This document shows, one piece after another, positions 27,537 through 37,332 of a DNA stretch of 64,000 nucleotides. Source of the stretch: a virus; IMG/VR virus record IMGVR_UViG_3300028298_000007, positions 1-64,000 of that record; one strand, given 5' to 3'. The notes under the pieces were generated by a model. That model was not told the DNA's origin. It saw nothing but the letters and a program-made list of their open reading frames with translations, and did no database searches. Position numbers and translations under genes: made by a program. Position 1 is the stretch's first letter. Every line of letters begins with the position of its first letter.

Positions 27537-30311
27537 TTATATTCCATGCGCGTGATAGGAAAAATTACCTACCACCGCAGTCCCGTCTAACTTATATAAT
27601 TTTACCGTAAACCCGGTTGTTGTCGGCGCTACGCTGAATTTATGAACATAACCATCGCCGTCTAAAATATCTATGTTTACCGAAGGCGCTTCGTGGAATG
27701 TTTTAGTGAAAGTAATGGCGCAACCGTCAGCGGCGTTAGTAACTTCTCCGGTATCTTTTTCATCGATATCCGGAAGATCTACATCTATAGTTAAATTTGT
27801 AACAGCTAAACTAGTATCGACGGAATCTCTCGTTACCGTCATTTTGATCTGAAACCACCGGCAGTTATAATCCGCGGTGATCCAATCTTCCCAATCAGTC
27901 CAGGTATCAACTAAAGGATCTGCGCCTTCGGTAGAAGTTCTAATTTTAAATGATAACGCTCCGGGTACTTCATCCCCGGAAAATCTCAATGTAGTGCTAT
28001 CGTCAAAAGCCCGTCCTGCTTCTGAATTCCAGGCCAATGCGGAGGCGATTGTGGCCAGTGATTCTATCATTATCCTGGCGTCGCAAATATAACCGATCCC
28101 TTTTACCGCAGTAATGTAGGTTCCGGTTAATTTGCCTGCGGATAATATTAAATTATTTCCGCTTATTTCGGTATCTGTTTTAGTGCCGTTCCAGGCCGGG
28201 TCTTCTTCAAATGTTTTAATTATATTTTGGAACGGTATATTTGCTACTGTAATCAATGCTTCTAAAGCATTTACGGAATAATTATCAGAATTATCTATGG
28301 CCTTAATCCAGTATGCCTGATCTGTGCCTAATTTTATATCTCTTAATGTTGCTTCAACGCCGGGTAAATTAGTGCCGACAACATCTGCGGATATCCAGTC
28401 AGCGCCTTTTCTGATTTCATATCTTTTTACATCAACATCGGTTACTTTACCCCATCTGCAGACAATTGAATCCCTGTATTTTCTTACGATAAAACTTGTT
28501 ACATTTGAAGGCGGATCATCCTTTCCTATCAATTTTATTACTGAAGATACAGTTCCGTCAGAAATTATAGAATTGATTGATTGCGTTTTTATCTTAACAT
28601 AATATTCTTTGTCTATTTCAAGGTTAAGATTTATCCTGTATTCAGTATCGCCGACATTAGCTGTGCCTACAGAAATATAATCTCCTGCGCCTTTCTTTAA
28701 TTCTATGATATATCCATTTAGTAATTCTTTTTTGGTGGCCGGGGCTACCCAAGTTACATCGATATGCGCGATATGCGTTCCGTCTGCGTTTCTCCAGCCT
28801 ATTTCTTCCAAGACTATATTCGTAACATCAGTAACCGGCGCAAAAGGGTTAGGAGGCGATCCATAATTCCAGTCATCGAAAGTAGAACCATGCCTATCGG
28901 CTAGTATAGAAGAATTATAAGCCTGTAATGTAAATTTAGCCTTACCGAAATCTAATTCCGTTGTTTCGATGATCCGGAAAGCTGCTGCAGTCCAATTCGG
29001 CCTTGAATGCGTTACCGAAACTACATCAAACGGCTCGCAATGCATGGCCGACATATTGCATTCAAATTCACACCATATATCGGCTAACTTTCCTTCATAC
29101 AGGAATTTATTGGCTAACCTGGAGGCCTGCGATTGTCTGATTATTCCGTAACATTCTATTTTATCCTCTATCGCGCCGCGGATATCTTGATCTAGCTCGT
29201 CTTCCGCCCAAGCTACGCGCTTAGAATTACTTGATTCTAGTGCGGAAATCCATTCAACACCTACTTTATTCGGCATAGCATCTGTCTTTCCATAACCGTA
29301 AATAAATGTACCCTTGGTTATATTATCTTCGGTAAAGGCCATGACAGCGGTTTCGCCTGATTTTTCAAACGCTATTTTATAAAGGCATCCGCTCCTTATA
29401 ATCTTGGCGTTGCAGGTAACGAGTAATTTATCCAGATTATCCAGCGCGGAATGCTTGGTGTCAATAGCAATATCTAATTCATACCTTGCTTCTGTTCCAC
29501 CGGCGCCGTTATCAACCAGTTCAGCGCAATGAGTAAAAAAATCACCGAAAGTTATAGGATCGATAAATTCTTCCGGAACACCGCAACCCCCTAAAACCCG
29601 GCTTAATAACATATAATCCCTGATTATTGCAGCCGGATTTTTAGAAGTTATTAAAGCATTAGTAGCCCAACTGCTTGTGCCTACATTCCACGTTTGTATT
29701 TTTCTTCCTATTGCTTCTGAAGTTATTACAGGATTGCTGCCTACTTTTTCTCCCCTCGTCATCGTAACCGCAATATAGGCTACATCACGCAACCCTTTGA
29801 CAATACCTGAGCCCCTGGAATCTACTGCTTGGGAAGATGTCCCTAAATAAGCTGTATAACTGCATCCATCCAATCCAGCGATATCCTGGTCATCTAGTTT
29901 TACATTGCTAATGCTGGTTATTTCTCCTATACAAATGCCAAGGAATCTATGTACTGTTTCACCAGGGTCTGACTGCCATAATAAATTACCTCCCATGATA
30001 ATAGGCCCGCCGTACAATATCGGCACAATACCTTCGTTAGAAAACGTATTATCTATTACCGGTGTGGTATATTTAGAACCTTCTATGTTTAATTTATCTG
30101 CCTGCTGAGCGGCTCTAACAGAAGAATAAATAGCGAAACCGATAGTAGCCACTATCGCTACTTTTATTACCAGTACTGTTGCGGCAAAAGCAAATATACT
30201 ACCGCCGAAAAATGTCGTAGATATAGCTATTCCTATTGAAATAGGCTCTGCGTAAACCTGATTATTTACGCCTAGGATAAAAAAGAATATAAATAATAAA
30301 AGTTTAAACAT
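27537..30311 (-). CDS. tail tip attachment protein (J-like)
   Basis: This is a 924-residue protein. Residues 1-75 are very hydrophobic, first like a signal peptide (FKLLLFIFFFILG...VYA) and then a second hydrophobic run, as in J-type proteins whose membrane-active segments sit at the tail tip. A phage tail tip domain follows (PILYGGPIIMGGNLLWQ...). Central fibronectin-III-like units (DVTWVAPATKKELLNGYIIELKKG) and a beta-rich end follow. It determines host contact. It overlaps the NlpC gene by 8 bases. Confidence 0.8.
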   Translation of the reverse strand: MFKLLLFIFFFILGVNNQVYAEPISIGIAISTTFFGGSIFAFAATVLVIKVAIVATIGFAIYSSVRAAQQADKLNIEGSKYTTPVIDNTFSNEGIVPILYGGPIIMGGNLLWQSDPGETVHRFLGICIGEITSISNVKLDDQDIAGLDGCSYTAYLGTSSQAVDSRGSGIVKGLRDVAYIAVTMTRGEKVGSNPVITSEAIGRKIQTWNVGTSSWATNALITSKNPAAIIRDYMLLSRVLGGCGVPEEFIDPITFGDFFTHCAELVDNGAGGTEARYELDIAIDTKHSALDNLDKLLVTCNAKIIRSGCLYKIAFEKSGETAVMAFTEDNITKGTFIYGYGKTDAMPNKVGVEWISALESSNSKRVAWAEDELDQDIRGAIEDKIECYGIIRQSQASRLANKFLYEGKLADIWCEFECNMSAMHCEPFDVVSVTHSRPNWTAAAFRIIETTELDFGKAKFTLQAYNSSILADRHGSTFDDWNYGSPPNPFAPVTDVTNIVLEEIGWRNADGTHIAHIDVTWVAPATKKELLNGYIIELKKGAGDYISVGTANVGDTEYRINLNLEIDKEYYVKIKTQSINSIISDGTVSSVIKLIGKDDPPSNVTSFIVRKYRDSIVCRWGKVTDVDVKRYEIRKGADWISADVVGTNLPGVEATLRDIKLGTDQAYWIKAIDNSDNYSVNALEALITVANIPFQNIIKTFEEDPAWNGTKTDTEISGNNLILSAGKLTGTYITAVKGIGYICDARIMIESLATIASALAWNSEAGRAFDDSTTLRFSGDEVPGALSFKIRTSTEGADPLVDTWTDWEDWITADYNCRWFQIKMTVTRDSVDTSLAVTNLTIDVDLPDIDEKDTGEVTNAADGCAITFTKTFHEAPSVNIDILDGDGYVHKFSVAPTTTGFTVKLYKLDGTAVVGNFSYHAHGI

Positions 30312-30735
30312 TCGGCCTGTATCCTATTAAAAATAAATCTTCTAAATACCTGATTTTGGTTAGGCACGATCCTACAACAATGTCCATATGCAAGGCCTGC
30401 TTATCATTTATGCAGACTGCCAGCGCGCCTATGCCATTTATTGTTTTTAATAATAATAAATCCCCTTCTTTTAAATCTTTAAATTCAACCGGGATTGAAA
30501 ATTCAGATATAACTTTCATCATGCGTTGAATATCGCGTTTCTTATTCCTGAATAATACCCGGCCGTTATCCGTAAAAGGTCCTTCTATTTTTTTAACATA
30601 ATAATAATATAACCATACAATGCCCCGGCAGTCGCAGCCGTCAAAAGACCGGCCATTCAGTTTAAAGGGAATTCCGATAAGCTTATTTTTATCGAATTCT
30701 ACGCCGTCGTCAGGAAGCCTTATTATGTTTTCCAT
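30304..30735 (-). CDS. NlpC/P60-like tail peptidase (lambda K-like)
   Basis: A 143-residue protein with FDGCDCRGIVWLYYYYV, where the second Cys matches the NlpC/P60 nucleophile, and GDLLLLKTINGIGALAVCINDKQALHMD, where an expected His position is partly retained. These peptidases sit in the tail tip and open peptidoglycan. The His is shifted relative to the canonical HVG motif, so activity is uncertain. Confidence 0.7.
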   Translation of the reverse strand: MENIIRLPDDGVEFDKNKLIGIPFKLNGRSFDGCDCRGIVWLYYYYVKKIEGPFTDNGRVLFRNKKRDIQRMMKVISEFSIPVEFKDLKEGDLLLLKTINGIGALAVCINDKQALHMDIVVGSCLTKIRYLEDLFLIGYRPNV

Positions 30736-31595
30736 TATTTTGTCAAAGGTATAGTGTGGAATCCATGATAATTGATATTATTATTATAGGTATCTTCGCA
30801 CATGGCTAAAGTCTTATCGCACCCTCTGAAGATATTAAATGTATCTCCGACCACAACAGCGTTATCTAAAGGATAATCAAAAGTGGATTTATTGGTAGCT
30901 AAATCAAAATCTACTATCTTCCTTGAAACTCCATTATTTAACCCCGATGTAAAAATAGCATATCCCCAGTTCCAGTAATCATTGGCTTGCGTAAGATTAA
31001 CAGTATCGATTAAAGTAGATGCAGTTCCGCCTGTAGCAGTACCGGAAACTTTATTGGCTGGAAGCGATTTATTTATCTGACAGTAAGCATCGCCAAACCT
31101 GGCGTGGCATTCTATCTGGTAAGGCCAGCCAGTTTCAAAACTCAGCGATCCTATCTTTGGCGTAGCTGTAGCATCCATTGTTTTCTGAGGAAAACTTATG
31201 TTCTGGATAAATCCGTCAAAAACTATTTTAGTGTCTAAGTAAGAGGATATATGATCCCTGAAGATTAGCCTGCAGACAACCCTTCTATTGCGGAAGTTTT
31301 TAGATGCAGCGTAGGCTGACATAGCCTTATTAATATTACAAACCCGGAAAGTTACCTGTTCTATTTCTCCGCTGGCCGTTTTCTTGATTGCCGTTCTTTG
31401 GACTCCAAGGGGGATATAATTTGTTGCAGTATGGCCAAAATAAGAGAAAAAAGCTGTAGTCCGGTAGAAGTTTATGAAATGCAAGGTATCCGAATCTTCT
31501 GTGTCCTGGGAACCTAAATAAATATCATAAATTTCTACCGGCTTATGCTGTATCTGATTCTTTATAGCTATTAATGTAGCTGATAAATCATACAT
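30735..31595 (-). CDS. DUF2163/BR0599-like minor tail protein (lambda L-like)
   Basis: A 286-residue beta-rich protein with the family ending WPYQIECHARFGDAYCQI and FRGCDKTLAMCEDTYNN. These Cys bind an iron-sulfur or zinc site in L-type tail tip proteins. It joins the distal tail ring to the tip. Order DUF2460, DUF2163, NlpC, J is that of siphoviruses. Confidence 0.8.
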   Translation of the reverse strand: MYDLSATLIAIKNQIQHKPVEIYDIYLGSQDTEDSDTLHFINFYRTTAFFSYFGHTATNYIPLGVQRTAIKKTASGEIEQVTFRVCNINKAMSAYAASKNFRNRRVVCRLIFRDHISSYLDTKIVFDGFIQNISFPQKTMDATATPKIGSLSFETGWPYQIECHARFGDAYCQINKSLPANKVSGTATGGTASTLIDTVNLTQANDYWNWGYAIFTSGLNNGVSRKIVDFDLATNKSTFDYPLDNAVVVGDTFNIFRGCDKTLAMCEDTYNNNINYHGFHTIPLTK

Positions 31596-31597
31596 TT

Positions 31598-32593
31598 TTA
31601 TGCGCTAAAGCTGCTTGAGCTGCTGGAATTAGAAGAACTACTCATACTGCTCGAACTACTTGAACTACTTGAACTCGAAGATCTGCTCGAAGAACTGGAA
31701 CTGCTCGATCTGCTCGAAGAACTGGAACTGCTTGAACTAGATGAACTGCTGGAACTGCTTGAACTAGATGAACTGCTGGAACTGCTTGATTGGCTAGAAC
31801 TGCTTGAACTTATTGAACTGCTTGAGAAACTTGAACTCGACGAACTGCTGGAACTACTCGATAATGAAGAACTACTTGAAGAACTCGAACTGCTTGAACT
31901 AGATGAACTGCTGGAACTGCTTGATTGGCTCGAACTGCTTGAACTAGACGAACTACTCGATTGGCTCGAACTGCTTGAAGAACTTGAACTGCTTGAAGAA
32001 CTTGAATGTCCGTCTATAGGAACATAAGTTGTCCACCTATCTTCTATCAAAGATATTCCTGTATGCAATAATTGATAGGAAGCTAATTGCCGGCTTAATT
32101 GATCTTCTGCAAAACACATACGCATATAATATTCATAACTAACTAGTATTGCGCCGGCTACAGGCGCGGTATTAAAATCTATATAAGATATTTCATTAAC
32201 GAAATCATTAGTTAATACGTAATTGGTAGTGGCAACTCCGCCTACAGTACAAGAATGATTAGCGGCCGTATCTACAGGAAAATTAAATAAGATAAACCTA
32301 GTGGTAGAATTATTCGCGTCTCCGATAGGCTCATCAGTAGTAGCATATTCAGTAAGGACCTTAATTAAAAAATAATCATACATTCCTTTGCGGGAAATAT
32401 AAAAATTCCAGATTAAATCCATGGCCGCCTTGGTCAGGAAACGACAGGTAAGTTTATAACCCCTTAGGCCATCCTCCCAGAGCGCATCCCTATACTTCTT
32501 GCCATTTTCTGATTCAGTAACATTCGTATTGAAAGCAATACTTTCTTCTAATCCGAATTCAGGAGTTAATGTAAGTATATGTTCATAACTCAA
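31598..32593 (-). CDS. DUF2460-like tail protein with polyserine tail
   Basis: A 331-residue protein. Residues 1-195 match the distal-tail DUF2460 layout (FGLEESIAFNTNVTESENGKKYRDALW, RFLTKAAMDLIWNFYISRKG). Residues 197-329 are nearly all Ser with rare Q, L, F, I, R, M and N. The tract is disordered and probably exposed on the virion. It is one of five such proteins in the window. Confidence 0.75.
   Translation of the reverse strand: MSYEHILTLTPEFGLEESIAFNTNVTESENGKKYRDALWEDGLRGYKLTCRFLTKAAMDLIWNFYISRKGMYDYFLIKVLTEYATTDEPIGDANNSTTRFILFNFPVDTAANHSCTVGGVATTNYVLTNDFVNEISYIDFNTAPVAGAILVSYEYYMRMCFAEDQLSRQLASYQLLHTGISLIEDRWTTYVPIDGHSSSSSSSSSSSSSSQSSSSSSSSSSSQSSSSSSSSSSSSSSSSSSSSLSSSSSSSSSSSFSSSSISSSSSSQSSSSSSSSSSSSSSSSSSSSSSSSSSRSSSSSSSSRSSSSSSSSSSSSMSSSSNSSSSSSFSA
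31601..32005 (-). repeat. polyserine-encoding low-complexity tract
   Basis: Mixed AGC/AGT/TCN codons repeat with near-27-bp periodicity, encoding residues 197-331 of the DUF2460-like protein. Confidence 0.8.
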
Positions 32594-32605
32594 TTTAATT
32601 CTCCT

Positions 32606-34531
32606 TTAAATAGTATATTTTTGGTTTGCTTTCCTTAATATTCCATTCCCTCTAACGCTAGCAGCCGAAGCGCTGCTGTAAATATCGCCATGCTGCTCTA
32701 ATCTATCCCTAAATGATTTTACATCAATGGCCTGGATATAATAATTATTGACTACACCGCCACCCGCAACATCTTCTCCCCGGTTTAATTTATTTAGATT
32801 ATCTACGCCTAAGGATCGCATGCCTTTTTGGTTTACTACTCCTTCGCCTTTTAATAATGTAGCGTTTACTTCTCCGCCGTCATGAAATTTTCTTCGGCCA
32901 TAACCGAAATTATCCAATGGCGACATTAGCAGGCCGCCTGTATGGGCGAAGCCTCCGCCGAAACCTAGGAATGAACCAAGTCCGATCTTGATTAAGGCAG
33001 CGTTTACCGCAATTTGTAATATAGTTTTAAGCATTAAATCGCCGAAGGCGTTAACTACATCCATCAACCCTTCGAATTCACCCTTGATTATTTTAAAAAA
33101 TCCGTCAACCATGGAATCACGCATTCCGGTTACTGCAGATTCCATAAATGTACGCATGGCGTTAAATTGATTTCCGGCTGCATTTTGGAATTTATCCAAA
33201 TCCGCTACCAGCCCTTTGACATCTGTTTTCATCGCTTCGATAGCTGCGCTGGCACCTTCTTGGATCTTATTGTATAACTCGATGGCGCTAGTACCCATAT
33301 TAAGCAGGAATTTATTTTCTTCATTAATATCGGCTATTATCTGTTTCTTCGCGCCGCTAAAGCCCTGCTGGAATGATTCAATTTCATCACCCATTCTTAT
33401 CAGGTTTTCGCGTATGCCTTTTGTGGCTGGAATTACTGATAATAACGCTATAATTAAAGCATCCACGGCCAATAATACTTTGGCTATAAATTCCGCTATA
33501 CCCATAATGATTACATCAATGACCCTAGCGAGTTGTAGAACAGCCGCAATTGTTCCTTTAAGAATAGTCCATACACCTATCAGGGTAGCCAAAATTACTT
33601 TCCATGTTTGAGCAAAATTATCGGTATTCTTTTGGCTTTCCTGCAATGACTTATTTTGCCTATTTATTTCTTCCGTCATTAATTTGATAACCGCGACAAA
33701 ATAAGGGGATTTAATAATTATATTTCCTATACTTTCTTTAAAATCACTCATTGTAGCGCTTAATATTTTCATCTGTCCGCTAAACGTGGTGGACATTGCT
33801 ACCGCCGCGCCGCTTACTGATTTATCTATAGCTTTTAATATGCTATCAAAATCTTTAGTTTTTTTGGTTGTTTCGTCCATTGTGATACCTAAATATTGCA
33901 GACGCGAAGCATTCGAGGAAAATGCTGAGCCTACTGCTTTGGCTACAGAAGCTAAGTTCATTTCTTCACCGCTTCTGGACCTGACCAAGGCGGTCATATC
34001 AACTAATAATGGAAGTAACCTTCTGATTTGATTTTCATTTAATTTAAACGTAGCTAATATAGATGACGCAGAAATTAATTCATTATCGCTAGCCCCGGTT
34101 AACGCCTGTAAAGCATTAGCCTGTTCAATTATTGCTTTGGCGCCTTCTTTCGATCCTGCTCCGGTAGCCGCAAAAGCAGCGGCTAATCTGCGTTCAGAAT
34201 CTTCTTGTTCTATGGCAGCTGAAACCGAAGATTTAATAGTGCTGATTAGCGGCCGCAGCGCAAACATCCACACAAGAATCATATTACGGATAGAACCGAT
34301 TTTACCGGCCAAGGCGCCTATTTCCTGGCCAAGATAGCGGCTATGCCGGCCAGTTTCATCCATCTTCTGACCCATTTTGTCTATGTCAACAGCAGCCCCG
34401 CCGCCTTCTTTCTTTACGGTAAGGCCGAGTTTCTTCATAGAAGCAATTTGATCCTCGGTAGCTTTTACGAATTTACCGGTGGCGTCATCCTTAAATGTAA
34501 GAAAAACCTTAAAATTTTGTTCGCCTGGCAT
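32606..34531 (-). CDS. tail tape measure protein
   Basis: A 641-residue helical protein with the TMP pattern: ALAGKIGSIRNMILVWMFALRPLISTIKSSVSAAIEQE, long Ala/Ser helices, hydrophobic stretches (about 310-365 and 485-520) and a C-terminal Gly-rich region. It sets tail length and helps DNA entry. It lies directly after the frameshifted chaperone, starting 2 bases after the GT stop. Confidence 0.85.
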   Translation of the reverse strand: MPGEQNFKVFLTFKDDATGKFVKATEDQIASMKKLGLTVKKEGGGAAVDIDKMGQKMDETGRHSRYLGQEIGALAGKIGSIRNMILVWMFALRPLISTIKSSVSAAIEQEDSERRLAAAFAATGAGSKEGAKAIIEQANALQALTGASDNELISASSILATFKLNENQIRRLLPLLVDMTALVRSRSGEEMNLASVAKAVGSAFSSNASRLQYLGITMDETTKKTKDFDSILKAIDKSVSGAAVAMSTTFSGQMKILSATMSDFKESIGNIIIKSPYFVAVIKLMTEEINRQNKSLQESQKNTDNFAQTWKVILATLIGVWTILKGTIAAVLQLARVIDVIIMGIAEFIAKVLLAVDALIIALLSVIPATKGIRENLIRMGDEIESFQQGFSGAKKQIIADINEENKFLLNMGTSAIELYNKIQEGASAAIEAMKTDVKGLVADLDKFQNAAGNQFNAMRTFMESAVTGMRDSMVDGFFKIIKGEFEGLMDVVNAFGDLMLKTILQIAVNAALIKIGLGSFLGFGGGFAHTGGLLMSPLDNFGYGRRKFHDGGEVNATLLKGEGVVNQKGMRSLGVDNLNKLNRGEDVAGGGVVNNYYIQAIDVKSFRDRLEQHGDIYSSASAASVRGNGILRKANQKYTI

Positions 34532-34533
34532 GT

Positions 34534-35255
34534 TTATACCCTATATTTTTGTTTCATTAAATTGTCTATTTCCGCCGATTCTAATATATCGAATATATCC
34601 AGCAACTTTGCCGGCTGTTCTGAGATACCGCCGCGAAACGGAAGATGTCCTTTTTTATAAAACTCATAGTACCGGATATATTCTTTTATCTCTGGCGGTA
34701 GAATTTTTGCAACGCATCTATCCGCCGGCTTCCCATCTATTAAATATGGCTGTACTGGTTTGCCGAAACATCCGCGGAACTTCTTCTGATGTTCGTTGCA
34801 ATTATGGCAATCAAGGCCTAATGTAGCAACCTCGACTGCCAGTTTTAGTTTTTTGATAATTCTCCGCTAACCTGATTTTCTCCCCAGATTACATTAGCTA
34901 ATTCCGAGATTGCGTATAACGGAATCATCTTTAAGAGTTCATCTGGGATCACATCGATTTCGGCATTAAATACTTTTTCCTTAATGGTTTTAAATTCAAC
35001 CGGTTTACCGTCGAGAGAAAAATTCTTAAAACCTTTCAGTCCGTATTTAACTATAGAAAAATTATTCAAAGCCAAATCAATTTCTCCCTGGACATAAATA
35101 GGCTGGTTATCTTTTATTTCTATCTTTCCATAACTGGAAACAATCTTTGCCTTAGTGATAGAATCTATGGCGCCTATCAACCATATCGTCGGATTTTTTT
35201 TATCATTCTGCAATACGTACTCTTTTATCTGCCCTACGGCAATCGGATCTACCAT
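34534..35255 (-). CDS. tail assembly chaperone GT fusion by -1 frameshift
   Basis: The G frame (136 codons) ends GAA TTA TCA AAA AAC TAA. The heptamer A AAA AAC is a canonical slippery site. After a -1 slip, reading continues for 104 more codons (starting LKLAVEVATLGLDCHNCNEH) to TAA at 34536-34534, giving a product of about 240 residues. The extension has no start codon and a Cys/His cluster (CHNCNEH...C). This is the GT protein that coats the tape measure during tail assembly. Confidence 0.85.
34845..35255 (-). CDS. tail assembly chaperone G
   Basis: A 136-residue unshifted product with a beta-rich N-terminus and helical end (LLKMIPLYAISELANVIWGE). In siphoviruses the short form is made in excess and the shifted form joins it on the tape measure. 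Location and slippery site make the assignment strong despite low primary similarity. Confidence 0.8.
   Translation of the reverse strand: MVDPIAVGQIKEYVLQNDKKNPTIWLIGAIDSITKAKIVSSYGKIEIKDNQPIYVQGEIDLALNNFSIVKYGLKGFKNFSLDGKPVEFKTIKEKVFNAEIDVIPDELLKMIPLYAISELANVIWGENQVSGELSKN
34848..34854 (-). promoter_or_regulatory. programmed -1 frameshift site A AAA AAC
   Basis: The heptamer is in the correct phase (TCA AAA AAC) three bases before the zero-frame stop. The -1 frame stays open for 104 codons beyond it. Confidence 0.85.
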
Positions 35256-35269
35256 AACACACCTCCATT

Positions 35270-35746
35270 TTAATACTTCAGGTTAATAAATTTTTTAGCA
35301 GCTTTCTGCGTTTTTTCAGATAGCCATCTTTCCATCCTTGCGCTAGCCCAATTGTAGGTTTGCTCCGAGAAACCTAAAAAGCTTCTTATTACCGGGGCTA
35401 ATTGCTGATGAATCAATCCTACCAGGTCCCGGCGCGGGTTTCCACGAGGAATAATCCCTACTGAAAAAAGATTTTTACCTTCCTGATAAACATGTATGGC
35501 CCTGTACATAATTCCTTTACGATATAGAGCCATACGAGGATTCTCACTTCCTTCCCTTATTTTATCTTGAATAGTTTTTTTAGAGAGCCTTTTATATGCC
35601 GATCCGTCTAAATTAGTCTGATTGCGGATGTTCTTTTGAGATTCATTGACTATTTTATTAGCGATCTGTTCTAATGGAATACTAGCATCCGTAAAATCAG
35701 GAATTTCTAGATCCATTTGAATTTCACAGGAAAATTCGCTAGGCAT
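35270..35746 (-). CDS. virion morphogenesis/tail completion protein (PF05069-like)
   Basis: A 158-residue protein with YKRLSKKTIQDKIREGSENPRMALYRKGIMYRAI, reminiscent of phage virion morphogenesis (G-like/gpS) proteins. Its position among tail genes fits a tail completion or connector role. The position after the tail tube gene, rather than before it, is unusual. Confidence 0.55.
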   Translation of the reverse strand: MPSEFSCEIQMDLEIPDFTDASIPLEQIANKIVNESQKNIRNQTNLDGSAYKRLSKKTIQDKIREGSENPRMALYRKGIMYRAIHVYQEGKNLFSVGIIPRGNPRRDLVGLIHQQLAPVIRSFLGFSEQTYNWASARMERWLSEKTQKAAKKFINLKY

Positions 35747-35765
35747 ATAATGCTCCTATCTATTT

Positions 35766-36779
35766 TTAGGCGCTTTGAGAACTAGAACTCGATGAAGAAC
35801 TCATACTGGAACTAGAACTCGAGCTCGAAGAACTTGAGGAAGCCCCTAATGTTATAGTCATTTCATCGTTACCTGCGTCAGAATTCTTGCAAATCTCACA
35901 GGTGGCGTTCATTATTCTTATTCCGCCTCGATCTCCTTCCTTAAGTCCGGTATATCTGACTGCCGGCAGAGAAAATTCTATGGAGTTGCCATTTGAATCA
36001 TTGACTATGATTGATACGGCCATAGTTGCCCGGGACATAATCTTAGAATAAAAATCATGGTCGGTAGTCGCGACTAATTCAGGATCAAAGGTTAATACCG
36101 GATTCCTACCGGTAATTTTGGCATAATCAATGCCTGAGGCGTCTTGTGGTTTAGGCGAAATTACTATTTCATTCTGCATATCTATTTCGCAAGCATCCAG
36201 CACTAACGCGTCGCCGTCAATCATGACTGTAGCTCCCATAAATACAAAAGGTACCTGAGTCGGATATGTCGGACTCAACATTGATTGGTCGCTATGTTCT
36301 GAATATTTTCCCTGCATGGCAAATTCGCAGAATATAGGTTCGCCTACTTTAAACTGGAATTTTACGTTGCCGGCGCAACCCAGCATTGTTTTTCTAAAAC
36401 CATCTTCATATTTAGCGATAGTGCATGTCGGAAAGCTACTGGATATCGGAGCAAAAATATTTGAAACTCCTGCTGAAAGCGACTCACTCCATCCACAGGC
36501 CCTTAAGAATGGCGTTATCGGCAAGGTAGTACCCTTAGATCCGGAAGCAGGCCCCATCAATTCAGCCTTAAAAGTTAAGGCCATTTTCCTTGCGCCGGGC
36601 TCAGAAACGAACCTAGACATATGCTTTACTACCGGATTTCTTTTAAACTGCTCAAATTCAGCATCCATTACAGGATCATAAGCTAATATTGTTGCCTGCG
36701 CTGCTGCTAATGTTTCAGCCACACCACTAGTGGTTTCCACTTTCCCGGCCAATTGCGCTATGCGTGATATTTTTGCCAC
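35766..36779 (-). CDS. major tail tube protein with short polyserine tail
   Basis: A 337-residue beta-rich protein starting MAKISRIAQLAGKVETTSG, with a tube-like core and Cys near the end. Residues 314-337 are Ser-rich (12 Ser, Met, 8 Ser, Gln-Ser-Ala). Copies in hundreds per virion would stud the tail with serine tails. Size, order and neighbours support the tube assignment. Confidence 0.75.
   Translation of the reverse strand: MAKISRIAQLAGKVETTSGVAETLAAAQATILAYDPVMDAEFEQFKRNPVVKHMSRFVSEPGARKMALTFKAELMGPASGSKGTTLPITPFLRACGWSESLSAGVSNIFAPISSSFPTCTIAKYEDGFRKTMLGCAGNVKFQFKVGEPIFCEFAMQGKYSEHSDQSMLSPTYPTQVPFVFMGATVMIDGDALVLDACEIDMQNEIVISPKPQDASGIDYAKITGRNPVLTFDPELVATTDHDFYSKIMSRATMAVSIIVNDSNGNSIEFSLPAVRYTGLKEGDRGGIRIMNATCEICKNSDAGNDEMTITLGASSSSSSSSSSSSMSSSSSSSSQSA
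35769..35840 (-). repeat. polyserine-encoding tract
   Basis: Encodes the last 24 residues of the tail tube protein, mixed Ser codons with one Met and one Gln. Confidence 0.8.
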
Positions 36780-36791
36780 ATCCCCTCCTTT

Positions 36792-37238
36792 TTAAATAGT
36801 ACGGTCTTCAATTATTATATTAATCTGAACTAAATGACAAAGCACATTCCCAAACATAACAGTGGAAAATTCACCTGTTATCGGAATATGCACTATTTTT
36901 GCTGTACCGCTAAGCGTAGGATCATTGACAAAGTTAGAACATATGGTTTCAACTAAATCTTGGAATGTTTTTTCAGAAGTCAATGCTTCATAAACAGAAT
37001 AAAATCCGCGGATTATAAATTCATGCGTATTATCTTCTACACTACCAGAACCTCCCCTGGCCACAAGAGCAAACTTTTTTCTTTCAATATCCCAGGTATT
37101 TACCTTAGAGTCCTTAATAAACAGATCTTTATAGGTAGATAGATCGCTGGAATACCGCTTATAATCATAAACGTTTTCCACGCCTGATATTGCTTCAAGT
37201 TTTGTTTTAATTTTTGTACGGATACTGCTTAATGACAT
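36792..37238 (-). CDS. tail terminator protein
   Basis: A 148-residue protein: MSLSSIRTKIKTKLEAISGVENVYDYKR at the start and beta strands to the end (LVQINIIIED), as in phage tail terminators (gpU-like). It caps the tail tube and binds the head completion protein. Order next to the tube gene supports this. Confidence 0.7.
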   Translation of the reverse strand: MSLSSIRTKIKTKLEAISGVENVYDYKRYSSDLSTYKDLFIKDSKVNTWDIERKKFALVARGGSGSVEDNTHEFIIRGFYSVYEALTSEKTFQDLVETICSNFVNDPTLSGTAKIVHIPITGEFSTVMFGNVLCHLVQINIIIEDRTI

Positions 37239-37332
37239 TAATTTTAAGGCAGGATTAGATAGAGGGGTATTGTAAAGAAAATACCTATCTTTTCTATCTC
37301 CGCCTTCTCCGAACTCTTTGTTCTGGGGTTAA
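37239..37332 (-). other. short gap without a start-coded gene
   Basis: A minus-strand frame of about 30 codons (VINPRTKSSEKAEIEKIG) crosses this gap but has no start codon or ribosome site. It may be a decayed head-closure gene fragment. Nothing else is seen. Confidence 0.25.

Noticed and set aside
32332-32338. Minus-strand CTGATGA in the DUF2460-like gene
   Set aside because: Flanking sequence does not form hammerhead stems; coding.
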